Shown: in pieces, positions 22,519 to 33,957 of the stretch
Numbering within the stretch: the stretch's first letter is position 1
How the letters are laid out: each line of letters begins with the position of its first letter
NCBI GenBank assembly: GCA_014529385.2
Contig: CM043962.1
Coordinates: forward strand, 85,930,180-85,994,179
DNA length: 64,000 nucleotides
Direction of reading: 5' to 3'
Source: Adiantum capillus-veneris
Lineage: Eukaryota; Streptophyta; Polypodiopsida; Polypodiales; Pteridaceae
Position numbers and translations under genes: made by a program
Notes under the pieces: generated by a model
What the model was told of the DNA's origin: nothing
Databases searched by the model: none
The model's input: the letters and a program-made list of their open reading frames with translations, nothing else

Positions 22519-22520
<2 letters not shown>

Positions 22521-22837
22521 GCAGCGCGCGCCGGGTCGTGCACTGCATTCTGTAGAAGGAAAAGCAGGAAGACAAAGAAGGAGCTTGGAGTATGCCATAG
22601 CAGTCTCCCTCTCTCTCTTTCTCTCTCTAGCAGCGCGCGCCGGCGCGCGGTGCTAGAGAGACATTAGCAGTGTTCGGAAAAATGTGTCTCCACTTAATAT
22701 CATGCCATTTTCAATTTCAAAAACGCTGGTTGAAGGCAAGGGGAAGATGAGAAATTCCCTCCTAAAATAGAAAATTAGTGGAAAAACTCAAAAAGTAAAT
22801 CTAATTTTCTAAAAGTTCCTCTCGATAGTTCGAGAAA

Positions 22838-23360
22838 GAGAATTTTCTTTGTTTGGTAAAATGAATTTTCACGATCACTACATCAAGCATATAGAGGTGC
22901 CAGCAATTCAAGGGCAAAAATCCATGAACTGACTGAAGCCTCACGTGTTGATAAAATGAGTGACGTGATTATGAAAGATGTATTCATTTACGGTGCACAT
23001 CATTAGGGAATTCTTCTTTGAATTTATCTTAAATGGAATTTTGTTTGTTTGTAAAATTGATTTTTTCCAAACACTGTTGCACAGAGAGCACCAACGAGTA
23101 AAACCCTCAGTGTGGCAGCACATCAAAGAATCACATTCTCCGTGTAGTGATGCGTGCCAGCGTGCAGTCCTAGAGGGAGGTAATGTGTAGGGAGGTCCAG
23201 GGTGGAGAAACTCGATCTTCGTGAAGGGATTCGTATCCCAAAGTAAGCAATGGCACAAGAGATTTTCTTTCTTTCTCTTTAACTTTTGGCGATGGACAGC
23301 TCCTTCATTGTCGCTAGTGTCAGGGAAAAATCATTTTCCCAAACATACAAAATTCCTTTC
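22838..23360. other. Possible decayed inverted-repeat (MITE-like) element
   Basis: gaattttctttgtttggtaa near 22840 resembles the reverse complement of a stretch near 23325-23360 (gtatgtttgggaaaatga), and a third related stretch lies near 23030. AT-rich ends around 'tgtttgg' are seen in some plant MITEs. No target duplication was found. Confidence 0.25.
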
Positions 23361-23631
23361 CATGAATTTCCGAAAGGAGATTTCAAAAAACTCGGTTATT
23401 TTTGAAAAAATTACACTATTCTTCTCTATTTAGGGACATAATATTAAGTTCACATTTTTTCGAACACTAATTGTCATTGTGACATCAATACGCCTCTCTC
23501 TCTCTCTTGTTGTGATTTTGTGTGCACGTGTGTGTTTGAGCGAGAAAGAATTCAGCTCTTACCAATGACTAGTCCCTCTCTCTCTCTCTCTACGTGTTCT
23601 GTGCCTCTGGCTGCATGGGCATGGGGGTTGT

Positions 23632-23632
<1 letters not shown>

Positions 23633-23704
<72 letters not shown>
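23633..23704. repeat. (GA)n microsatellite
   Basis: About 72 bp of uninterrupted GA. Confidence 0.9.
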
Positions 23705-23709
<5 letters not shown>

Positions 23710-23979
23710 CTTTGAACTCCCTATTGAGTTATTCTATTTTATGCTACCCATGGTGTTGCACCTCCTAGCTTTTATATATGCATGTAATGGACTTGCTTGC
23801 ATATGGGTTATGAATGCCCAAATCATCATTCATACCTTCTCACACAGAAAATTGATGAAGCTCATACAAATCTCTTCATGGAGATTCAAAGACGAGCACA
23901 TGTTGTCATATGATCATAGGTGTGCCAAATTTTTTTGTAAGTGATTCATTAGCAAAGTATAGGCATTGGCAGCGCAGTG

Positions 23980-24007
23980 CACTCTCTCTCTCTCTCTCTC
24001 TCTCACT

Positions 24008-24087
<80 letters not shown>
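23980..24087. repeat. Compound (CT)n-(CA)n microsatellite
   Basis: CT at 23980-24003, then CA at 24009-24087 (about 39 units). A short CA array recurs at 24214-24240. Confidence 0.9.
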
Positions 24088-24090
<3 letters not shown>

Positions 24091-24209
24091 GGAAGAACAC
24101 CCACATTTGGGTCCAAGAAAAGGATCAAGAAAGAGGGGGCAAGGTAGCAAGAGGGAAGAGATGGATTCAGAGTATATGGGGAGGGAGGTTGTGGTTCACT
24201 ATTACTCCA

Positions 24210-24240
<31 letters not shown>

Positions 24241-24253
24241 TTCCCATGTGAGT

Positions 24254-24283
24254 TCATGTGCAAAGAGAGAGGCAGAAAGAAAG

Positions 24284-24367
<84 letters not shown>

Positions 24368-24709
24368 GTTTACTTGCAGGTGAAAGAGTGAGGAAAGGTA
24401 GTTGGCAAGCTTGCTTTTGTGTGTAGATATTGTGGCCATTGTAGCAAGATATTCATCCAACTCGTCTTTGCATAGTGTCTCCCTATGCTCGTCCTCTTCA
24501 TCAACATCCTTTTCCTTGAAGTGCTTCCCTTCCCTCTCCTTCACCCCCTCCATTGGTTTTTTCTTTATTTGCATGGTCACCAAGAAGGTCTCTACCTGAT
24601 CCTCTAGAAAGATGTTGTGGCTTTTTGGGATTAGGGAGGTGGCAAACTTGTCGATCTTGAATGGCTTGATGGTTTTCTTTTCAATGACTATGGCTTTAAT
24701 CCCCTCCAA
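24254..24709 (-). CDS. Unrecognised ORF running into a GA array
   Basis: A 151-codon open frame. The first 110 residues (MEGIKAIVIEKKTIKPFKID...) are Lys/Glu-rich and look like ordinary protein sequence, with an acidic EKDVDEEDEHRE stretch; the last part (SLSLSLS...) is microsatellite. I do not recognise a family, and no promoter or homologous copy is seen in the window. It may be a fragment of a larger decayed gene or chance. Confidence 0.2.
24286..24365. repeat. (GA)n microsatellite
   Basis: About 80 bp of GA with one interruption (aaa) near 24355. Confidence 0.9.
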
Positions 24710-24719
24710 CTTGGAAAGG

Positions 24720-25960
24720 ATAAAACTACCAGCAAAGCTGGAAATCTTTGTGGGGCAGGTATGGAGCGTAGTCCCCTAGTTCCAAGTAGGAGCTCAACCT
24801 AGAGCAGTTGCTCCATTCTCTTGTGGAAAGTACTCGACTATTGTTGATGTGATGGTTTGAGAGCACAAGATGGGTTGACTTCTTCGACACCGGTACCCAA
24901 TCTTTGCTCGGGTTTTAGTTTGCTTGGAAAATATCGCTCGGGCTATGGTAAGACTCCTTCTTAACGGACTTAATAAGCTTCAAGTCTATGAAGAATCAAA
25001 CATGGTCGTTTTTTGATTGCATCTAACTTAGAAAAAATTTGCATAGGAGCCATGCCCTAGCAAAAATTCAAACCCAAAACTCAAAGATGGAGAGAGAGAG
25101 ACTCATGCCGGCTTCTTGAACCGTAACAAATTGTCTACCATGCTGAGCATCTTTGCCTCCTTTATCATGCAAAGGAATAATGGAAAGAGCTCTACCTTGC
25201 CAACAACAGGCCTTATCTTACCTTGCCTTATTGCAACTAGATGATTTACCAAATGTTGTTGATTATCCTTGACCACCCTGAAGCAAAATCTTTCTCCTCA
25301 AGATTCTAAAGCATTGCCAGTCTTCCTTGCCTTTGCATGGTGGCTTAGCACCATAGTTGATTTTTGATGCAGGATGTTGAGTTGAATTACAGAGGAACGT
25401 AGGAGACAGTTATGGTTTCATGCTATGATTGCATGTTGAATTTGTCCTTGGAGAAGATTTGGCCATGGTGTTCCATGAAAATCCAAGCCGAACTAGCCTT
25501 GCTCCAGGGCCGATGAGATCCTAGCTATTAATATAACACAATTGGCCTTGCCAAATTCAATTTGTAGTATTTGTTGAATGTTTCGAGTATGCTTTTTGCC
25601 AAGGGCCTTGCCTGATTTGCAGCCCATGCCAAAGCTTGTGAAAGTTTATTGCAAGGAAGGAATAGGATGATCTCGGCTTGTGGAAATCAATTGCAATAGA
25701 GCAAATTGTACTTGAAAAAATCTCAAAAGTCAAGGCTATAGGCTTCATAATCTAAATGGGCCATGGGAAAGGTCTCCTAGAAATCTGGGGATGGGGTGCC
25801 CAGTATAGGGCATCCTAAATGTGAAAAAAGAAGAGCTTCTTCCATGGCAACATCACAGGTAGTGAAGAGAGAGAAGGAGAGAATCAAAACTACCTGCAAA
25901 AGCCATTTCAATCATTGCTGAAGAAGACAAACTTGCTATTCATATCGGCGTGACCCTCTT
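24720..25960. other. Unassigned sequence
   Basis: Low-coding sequence. I see no family motif, RNA gene or repeat boundary in it. Confidence 0.4.
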
Positions 25961-26217
25961 TGGTCCTAGTCTTGCCATCTTTGGTGCAAATTTGCCAGTG
26001 GTGCCTTGTGCCTATAAGGGACGGCTCCCACAACCCCCCCTTTGTCCTCTGATGGCCCTACCTTGAATCTCTTGTATGTATCGATTGTTTCTCCCATCAC
26101 ACATGAGCATGCCCACCATGGCCCTCTTTCCTTTGTTGGCCCCACCTTGAATCCCTTGTATACAAGGGTTGTTTCTTGTGTGAGCCTGCCTGCCGTGGGA
26201 GCTTCAATGAGATCCAA

Positions 26218-26218
<1 letters not shown>

Positions 26219-26297
<79 letters not shown>
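26219..26297. repeat. (GA)n microsatellite
   Basis: About 79 bp of uninterrupted GA. The block just upstream (26040-26175) contains a repeated phrase around ccaccttgaatcccttgtat, an imperfect tandem duplication. Confidence 0.9.
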
Positions 26298-26299
<2 letters not shown>

Positions 26300-26499
26300 C
26301 CATGCATGCTTCACGCATGGCCACGACCCTCCCCTCTTTCCTTGAGCTCAGATACCCGCGTAAGAGACTGTGGACACCCACATGCTCATAACCACCCAAC
26401 CATACCATCCACGAACAGACACAAGTGATTCCTGACGTCCCAGAGAAAGTAGTTAGACTAAATTTTCTTGGATTTTCAATAAGAGATTACCTATTGGGA

Positions 26500-27470
26500 G
26501 GCTCTCTTAATCTATTCATGTTGTCCCATGAACGATGTGCTTGATAGGGAGGCCATGCCTACTCGCTACTCAAAAAAATCATATGTACTGCTAGCACCTT
26601 GTGCATAGAAATTGCTCATCGCTGTAATCATATATAACCATCACAAGCAATGATACCAGACTCAACTCTTTCTAAACGGAGCAGACAATGTTATAGTAGA
26701 AGCGTAAACTATGCTTTAGTGGAATGAGTCCCAATATTGGCATGCCATGCATGCATAGCAAAAAAATAGTGTGATTAAGCCCTTGACTTCAATGACGGTC
26801 TCCCCAATGTAAGCATATGCCATATGTGCCTTGCACGATGTGTAGTAGCATGGATATATCACAATTGGTCATTGCAAACCATAATTGTGAGCTTATATCC
26901 TCTTATTGCCGAACTTGTGTGCCATTATCCTTGACCCTAAATCAATAGATAGTATTGTGGCATGGAACAGAAGCCTTGCTTCAAAGTAAGTTTGTTAAAG
27001 CACCTTGATTTGCACAACAAAGAAACCTTATTCAAATGAAAATTGAAAGACAAAAATACAAGTAGAACTTAAAATCGTCTAACCTTGTCGCCCCTTTGAG
27101 AGCAATTGCCTTCGCCTAAATGTGGCTCCTAGCCATGCATGCTGATAAATTTGGAGTTGTCAGATGTACCTTGTATGCCCTCGGGGCTTGGTTCATACCG
27201 ACCTTCGAATACAAATAGGTATCCGTATGCTAAAAGCATGTTCCAAACTTTGGAAACTTTTACGTATTGTAACCTAAATTGAAGCCTTGTGTCACATAAA
27301 TACACGAAGAAGATAAGATAGGATGGAGTGGATGTTCATATCTAACAGCTTCTCCTACTAACAAAGTAATGTCAATGTAGTAGAAAATTGATCTTGTCGA
27401 GTTTCCACTGAGAAAATCGGCCTTGTCGAATCGTGCATCTTATTGAGATTCCTTAAATTACCCAATATTA
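26500..27470. repeat. Diverged repeat, right copy
   Basis: Same orientation as 17900-19090, 8.6 kb away. Shared order of phrases from 'cttgatag.gagg' through 'gtgccttgcac' and 'tgaagccttg' to 'ccttg.cgaat.gt.catctta'. Identity is low (roughly 70% by eye), so the pair is old. Confidence 0.6.
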
Positions 27471-27479
27471 AAAGAGATA

Positions 27480-29970
27480 GCTCTTGAGGCGTAGCTATCA
27501 AAGGTAGAAAATTACCAAACTCTGCTGAAGGAACATTTGCTTGTTAAGTTGACATTGTAGAAAATCCTACAAACTGAAACAAGCTCAAAATTCAAACTTA
27601 AATTTAAGTTTCTTACCAATTTTTTGTGACCATCACCCCTAGCATCAATAGTCGGAGCATCCTGCACTCTGGCAAGTTGTGATTGTTGTGGAATAATTAT
27701 GCATCAAAATGCAGACACATATATATGGAGCCATGCTGCTAGAAGCCTTGCTTTACCGTAAGAATTTCAAGAAATGACTGTGCTTGTAGTTTTGTGTTGC
27801 ATTCACAAATATTCAACTATCATGCACTGGGTAGGAGAAAGTGTACATGGTTTAGAAGGCCGTGCTTGCAAAAGCATATGTATACCATATCTTATTGATT
27901 TACCATGTGTATGTAGCAGTCAACCCGTATGAGAGAGAGCAGAAAGCAACATTTGCAATTTGTAGACTACATAGGTTATATCTATCTGTCTATTGTATCT
28001 TATACAAAGAGCTGAACAAATAGATACCTACTTAATGACATTTAAAAATATAGTTGACAGCTTATTAATGACATTCATTAAGGTCCTATGAGTTCGGTGC
28101 ATGGAGACAATGTTTTATCTAGTATTGTCCTATGCAATTAAAGCATACTTTTGTAATTTCGCTCTCTTAAATTCTGTAAGTGAAAGTTTACTCTTGGCCA
28201 CATCGACCGAGACTTGTTCAACCTTTTACCCAACCATGAAAGTGAGTACATCTTGCAAGATGGATGAGGTGATCAACACCGTAAGCTGCTCCAAATGAGT
28301 AATCAGTAGTTGAACTTGAACCTCAATTTTGAAATCGATCATCAAACTTTTGAAGGTCATGATGCGTGATGTACTCCTTTGCTTCAGGTAAATTGCTAGT
28401 ATCCTCTAGAAGTTTGAGCACATTCTCGGAGGAGGAGTCGATTCCCTTGAGGAAATTTCAAAATCAAAAAGACGATTCTTAGGCAGCTCCATGTCCAAAG
28501 AGTCAAACAATGGGGTCCATGATGGATAGTTTTACTAAATTGAAAGAAATAAATACCTTAAAGAAATCGTCAATTGAGAACAGTTTCAAACCGCCAAAGA
28601 ACCCTAGCAAGTGCAAGTAATTAGCCTTGCTAATTTATTCAATAAATCGGAGATAAGTAGTGATATTGAAGCTATTGCCCTTGGCCGTACCAAGTAGAAA
28701 CCACCACTAGATGATATCGAGGCCAAACAGAAGGCCGTAGCCTTCGTCAACGCACCTTGATTCTTGACCAACATGTTGCACTTGTCAGAGAAGAGCATGC
28801 CTTGTCTGATCCGCTCACCAAAATGAAAATCGCACCACTTTAGTGCTTGCAGTATGCGACTGCTGGCCGATTAATCACATCGGTGTATATCCCTCCAATT
28901 GTCGATTATGTTGAAAATCAATAATTAGGGCTCTTGGAGTATGTTGCAATTGGCTTGAGGTCACTGTAATTTCAATAAGTTTTTTGAAATTTGGGATGCC
29001 CTTGATCCTTGGCCTTGGTTGCTTGTACTTCTTGTGCCCGGTTTTTTCTTGCGCAAGGAAAATAGAAGAAGATTGGGGGGGGGGGGGGGGGGGGGGGGGG
29101 CACCCTCCCTTGGATTAATTGGCCTGAAAACTCACTAGAGACGAGCGACACAATGAAAAAGGAGTACCCTCTTCCAGCCCAAAAACGATGGTGGCTCTGT
29201 TGCAGCGAAGGTGGAGAGAGATTGAGAGAGAGAGAGAGAGAGAAAGAGAGGCCACGTTGTGCTAGGCTTGCACCCTGTACAGGTTTTCACCCCCATGTCC
29301 TCGCTCTTCCAAACGAGCCGTGGTATGCTCGCAATTTGGTGGAGGTCGAGCCTCAACTCGTTCCTCACCTAGGAGGTCTTGCACACGGCCTTCACCTTCT
29401 CCCCCAATTGCATGAGCATGTAAAAGTGACAAAGTGACTCCAGGACCACTCCCTTTCCCCTCCCCCAAAAATAACCTGGCTGTAATACCACTGCAAGAAC
29501 CCAGGAAACTGGCTTCAGAGATCCACCTCCCTACCACCCTATATATAAGCTATGTGGCTCTTAGCCCTAGCCTAGTTTAGATCCTAAATCCACATCTAAG
29601 CCGTCAAGGCCCTTAGCCTAGGTCCATGACCCCTTGAGTTGCCCTTTGCCTTATAGATAATGTCCAATGTGCACCTTTCACTATTATAGATAATGTCCAA
29701 TGTGCACCTTTCACTATATTGTTTAACCGGGCCTTTGTAATATATAAACCATTTGTGATAATGCATGGATAATTTATAATATGAAAAAAATCCACGTGAT
29801 TGTAAGCACTCGTTTAGACTTACTACTTACTCTCCATATTTCTCATTCCCCTCTTGACTTAGCATGCATTAGTGCCTCCTCACCTTGTTATTTTCTATGC
29901 TTACTAGACCTAACTTTTCTTATGAAAAGTATTATAATATTTTTTGTTTTAATTTGTCAACAGGTCCTTT
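27480..29970. other. Unassigned sequence with a poly-G run
   Basis: No recognisable gene. A run of 26 G (29075-29100) and a short GA array (29226-29248) lie in it, and a 48-bp imperfect duplication of 'ataatgtccaatgtgcacctttcacta' near 29656-29716. Confidence 0.4.
29075..29100. repeat. Poly-G run (26 nt)
   Basis: Twenty-six G in a row. Exact length is uncertain because such runs are prone to sequencing error. Confidence 0.8.
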
Positions 29971-30164
29971 TGTTTATTTTTTTATTTTCTTAATTTTCAT
30001 TTTATTGTTTTAGAATGCCAATCAACCCTCACATTTGAAATATGACTTTACTTTTCAGTTTGAAGCCCTTACAACAACTCTCGTTTTCTTTTCATTTTTC
30101 AATATTTTTTAAAAAAGTGTTGACAAATTTGGTTTTTTATTCCACCAAAAATGTGCACCAAGTC

Positions 30165-30265
30165 GAGCACCTAGGACCATCCTTTGCCTTCAAGGGATCT
30201 TAGTGGGGGTTGAACCCATCACTTAGGTGATTGAAATCCAACCCTCTTCCAACTACGCTAGGCCC
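30165..30265 (-). mobile_element. tRNA-derived SINE-like head, copy 1
   Basis: Minus strand has a Pol III A box TAGCGTAGTTGG (30249-30260) and B box GGTTCAACCCC (30206-30216), with 32 bases between them, as in tRNA genes and plant SINEs. The region cannot fold as a normal tRNA, so a SINE head or a tRNA relic is more likely. No poly-T or poly-A tail was fixed. Confidence 0.5.
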
Positions 30266-31012
30266 CTTGGGTACAACAACCCCCGTTTTTTTTCTATACA
30301 AAGTGGAAGGGTATACAACTTGCAATTTGTTTGAAGGTTAGCTTTTTCCTAAGCCTTCTCTAGAAATGTAGACCCCCCTTAGAAGGGTATTGCAACTTTT
30401 TAATTTTAGATCCTATCCCAATGTGAGCCTTTCACCTTGTTGTTTAAGCTGGGCTCTTAATAATATATGTTGGGTGAATGGCTAGGGTGGATGCCATTAA
30501 GGGAATCTATTGTTCACAACGTTTCAAATTGTGTGTGACTAACTCTGACAATAGCATCAAGGAAGCATTTTAATATGTTGAAAGATAGCATCAAGGAAGC
30601 ATTTTAATATGTTGAAAGATACCAACAATTGTAGCAGAATGGGTTTTTATATGCCTGTCCAGTGATGGGCTTTTGGCTTCACCTGCCTGGTGCATTTTGA
30701 GATGTCACTTGTGCAAGACAACATTTTGGAACTCTTTGCTAAACTGGTGGTATTAATTACAATGCATCAAGAGCGGTTTCCCATGGGTACCATTTGGGAT
30801 TGAAAACCCAACAATATATAGGACATTTGTGACTATATATGTATAATGGACAATACTTTCCTTTGATTGTTTTAGAATGCCAATTAACCCTCTCATTTAA
30901 ATAATGACTTGACTTCATTTTGAAGCCCTTACAACAACTCTCGTTTAAAAAAAAAAAAAGTACTGACAAATCAGCATTTTTATTCCACCAACACCGTGCA
31001 TCAGGCGGGGTA

Positions 31013-31120
31013 CCCAAGACCATCCTTTGCCTTGAGATACTGCCAATGGTGCCGCTTAGTGTGGGTTGAGCCCACCACTGTGGTGATGCAAGTCCAACCC
31101 TCTTCCAACTAAGCTAGGCC
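31013..31120 (-). mobile_element. tRNA-derived SINE-like head, copy 2
   Basis: Same block in the second unit: A box TAGCTTAGTTGG (31105-31116), B box GGCTCAACCC (about 31063-31072, one mismatch). It came with the tandem duplication rather than by a second insertion. Confidence 0.5.
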
Positions 31121-31799
31121 CATTGGGTACAACAACTCCCGTTTTCATTCTATACAAAGTGGAAGGGTATACAACTTGCAATTCGTTTAAACTTTAGCTT
31201 TTTTCTAACCCTTCTTTAGAAAGGTAAAACCCCCTTAAATTTAGAACCTATCGCAATGTGAGCCTTTCACCTTGTTGTTTAAGCGAGGTTCTTAATAATA
31301 TATGTTGTGTGCATGGCTAGGGTGGATGCCATTGAGGGAATCTATTGTTGGGTAGCGTTTCAAATTGTGTGTTACTAACTCAGAGAATAGCATCAAGGGA
31401 GCATTTTAATATGCTAAAAGCTACCAACAACTATAGCAAAATGTGTTTTTATATGCCTGTCGTTGATGGGCTTTTGGCTTCACCCGCCTGGTGCGTTTTG
31501 AGATGCCGCTTGTGCAAGACAACGTTTTGGAACTCTTTGCTAAATTGGTGGTGTTAGTTACATGCCTCAAGAGAAGTTTCCCACGGGTACCATTTGAGAT
31601 TGAAAACCCAACAATATATAGGACATTTGTGACTATATTTGTATAATGGACAATACCATTTTATATTAAACCACTACAAAAATGACATGTGATTGTCGAC
31701 ACTCATTCAGACCTATTCAACCATAACAAAAGGTTTCATTGTATGGTGATAGCTCGTCGTCAAGGTTGGCGGTATATAGATGAACATAGACACCCATAT

Positions 31800-31904
<105 letters not shown>

Positions 31905-31961
31905 GGTACGAGTACCAGTGCCTAGTATCGGTCCGGAGACATTAAAAATCCCCTCCTTGTT

Positions 31962-31977
31962 GGGGGGGGGGGGGGGG
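31962..31977. repeat. Poly-G run (16 nt)
   Basis: Sixteen G in a row between two long CA arrays. Confidence 0.85.
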
Positions 31978-32084
31978 TGAGTATTTTCTCCTCCTTAAGA
32001 AGCAGACCGTGCAACAAGTCCTTTTCTCCCCCACTCTCTGGGCAACACTCCTCTGTGTTGCTACATGCTGCTCTTGCCCACTCT

Positions 32085-32192
<108 letters not shown>

Positions 32193-32199
32193 GCTTGGT

Positions 32200-33679
32200 T
32201 TCTACCATAGAATCTCTGTCCATGCTTTACGGTGCCTGAAAATTGGTTTTTAAAATAGTAGGGTGGTGTAATATACCCTTGAAAAGTAGATGGTGGATTT
32301 GGGGCGACTAATGGTCTCTTGACTGCACACCATGGTGTTACTCTTGTTCCTTCTAAATACCGAGCTCGTAGCAAGATACAAGCGTATTAATGGGGGCTAC
32401 CTTTGATGTTGTAGTGTTTCAACTTTGATAAGGACAACTTGACTCAATTTAGAAGGTCTTCATCTCATTTGGCATACTAATTGTGGAACGGTAGATTTCG
32501 TATGGGATTTGGTTTTGCTTAGCCAAGTTGGTTACCTTGAAACTATCAATGGAATTTTTTTCTAAAGCTATGGATTTAGAGACTTTTTATGACTTATGGT
32601 ACTTGGAAAAGCTAGACGAAGTTGAGCTTGATAAATTTGCAATATATTTTGAAAACTAAAAAAACTTGATCTATGGGATGATTGGGGGATTATGACACTT
32701 GGATCAGAAGGGGTGGTATTCTTCTAATCAAGAATCATATGTATGCTATTATCTATTTAAAAAGTCTAAAAAACGGGGCTATATAGAAACCATACCTATA
32801 AATACTTTCATAAATATTTGGGATAATTTTTTTCAAAACAATAAAGAACTGGAATACATGAACACTTCAAACAATAGTTTTAAGTTGAAAAAATTGTAAG
32901 TTGGAGATGGATAACAACTGATATAATCCATTCACACTTGTAAAACACATCCAAGGCTAACATATCTGCTGTCTTGTTTGGATGGATGCAGGTGAGGACT
33001 GTATCCTTTAATGGATTTTTTTTGGCTTGAAGCAAATGAGTATTGTGACATCATTCACTTTTACTACTATTTGGGACATACTTTTTAGATCAGTTGTTGT
33101 ATTTTTACACTAGAATGAGATCTCATTCTTATAGCCATGTACATAAATAATTCTAAGAATGAGTTGTTTTTATACTAATCATTGTCACTAAGTAAAACAA
33201 CTACCTACACGCATGCACATACATTAACACAAACAAGATGAAAGGTCATGTTGGCATTTTCAAACAATTTTCTTTTTTTAAAAGTAGTACTCACTCAAGA
33301 GAGTGAATTGTGATAAATTATAAACAAAAAGTCATACATCACCTCCATGCTCATAAAGAGCCATGAGGGGAGTACATGGAAGGGCAACTCACCTCTTCAC
33401 TCTAGAGTAGGCCGCTGCTCGCCGATGCGAGAAACCTCCCTTCAATCGATCATGCACATGCCTTGCCCTAATGCAGAACACACTATGAGCCTCCCTGCTC
33501 CTGTGAACCTGTAGGCTATAGGGGGAAGGCTAGAATGCTCCAATAACCCCTTGGTGAATACATTAATTTTCCTTCTCAAGTAATTCAATGGGATGGACCC
33601 AAATGAGGCTCTTAAATCAATGGATTTTTTAAAACTAATCTATCAAAGAAAATTTCAATTCAATACTTCACATCAATGT
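32200..33679. other. Unassigned AT-rich sequence left of element D
   Basis: No gene, RNA or repeat boundary recognised. It ends in the target site CTAAC of element D. Confidence 0.4.
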
Positions 33680-33684
33680 CTAAC

Positions 33685-33870
33685 TGAAGAGTGCACAGTG
33701 CATGTGGAGTGCGAGGGAGAAGAAGAAGTAGACATGAGCACGATGTGGGTGGAGCTCTGAATGAGGGTTTGGAATTACTTCACTACTCATTATTCTATAG
33801 ATCAAAAGAATAGATAAGGTTAGTACGGTAAGTGTGATGAGTGTCTGACCAATTGGCGTGAGCCCTAACA
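33685..33870 (-). repeat. 3' LTR of element D
   Basis: 186 bp. On the minus strand it begins TGTTAGGGCTCACG and ends in CA. Matches 58810-58999 along its length, including the phrase gatgtgggtggagctct. LTRs of this size are short for plant copia elements. Confidence 0.8.
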
Positions 33871-33882
33871 ATCTCCCACTTG
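33871..33882 (-). promoter_or_regulatory. Polypurine tract of element D
   Basis: Minus strand CAAGTGGGAGAT directly before TGTTAGGG, a common arrangement in plant copia elements. Confidence 0.8.
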
Positions 33883-33957
33883 AAGGCCAACGTGGCCCGC
33901 GGCCTATGTGTAAGCATGTACATATGTACAACCATTAAGCATCCAAGTGGATTCACT

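Larger units (their letters stand above)
30007..31657. repeat. Tandem duplication of about 0.8 kb
   Basis: Unit 1 (30007-30868) and unit 2 (30869-31657) both start gttttagaatgccaat and end gtataatggacaatac. Copies differ at many sites and by indels. Unit 1 has an internal 37-bp tandem repeat (gatagcatcaaggaagcatt, 30545-30620). Each unit has a tRNA-like block on the minus strand. Confidence 0.88.

Noticed and set aside
27900-28860. Host gene in 27.9-28.9 kb
   Set aside because: Short frames on both strands without family motifs, splice-site pattern or repeat of protein-like codon use.
30165-30265. Functional tRNA gene
   Set aside because: A and B boxes fit, but acceptor and anticodon stems do not pair and the block lies in a larger repeat.
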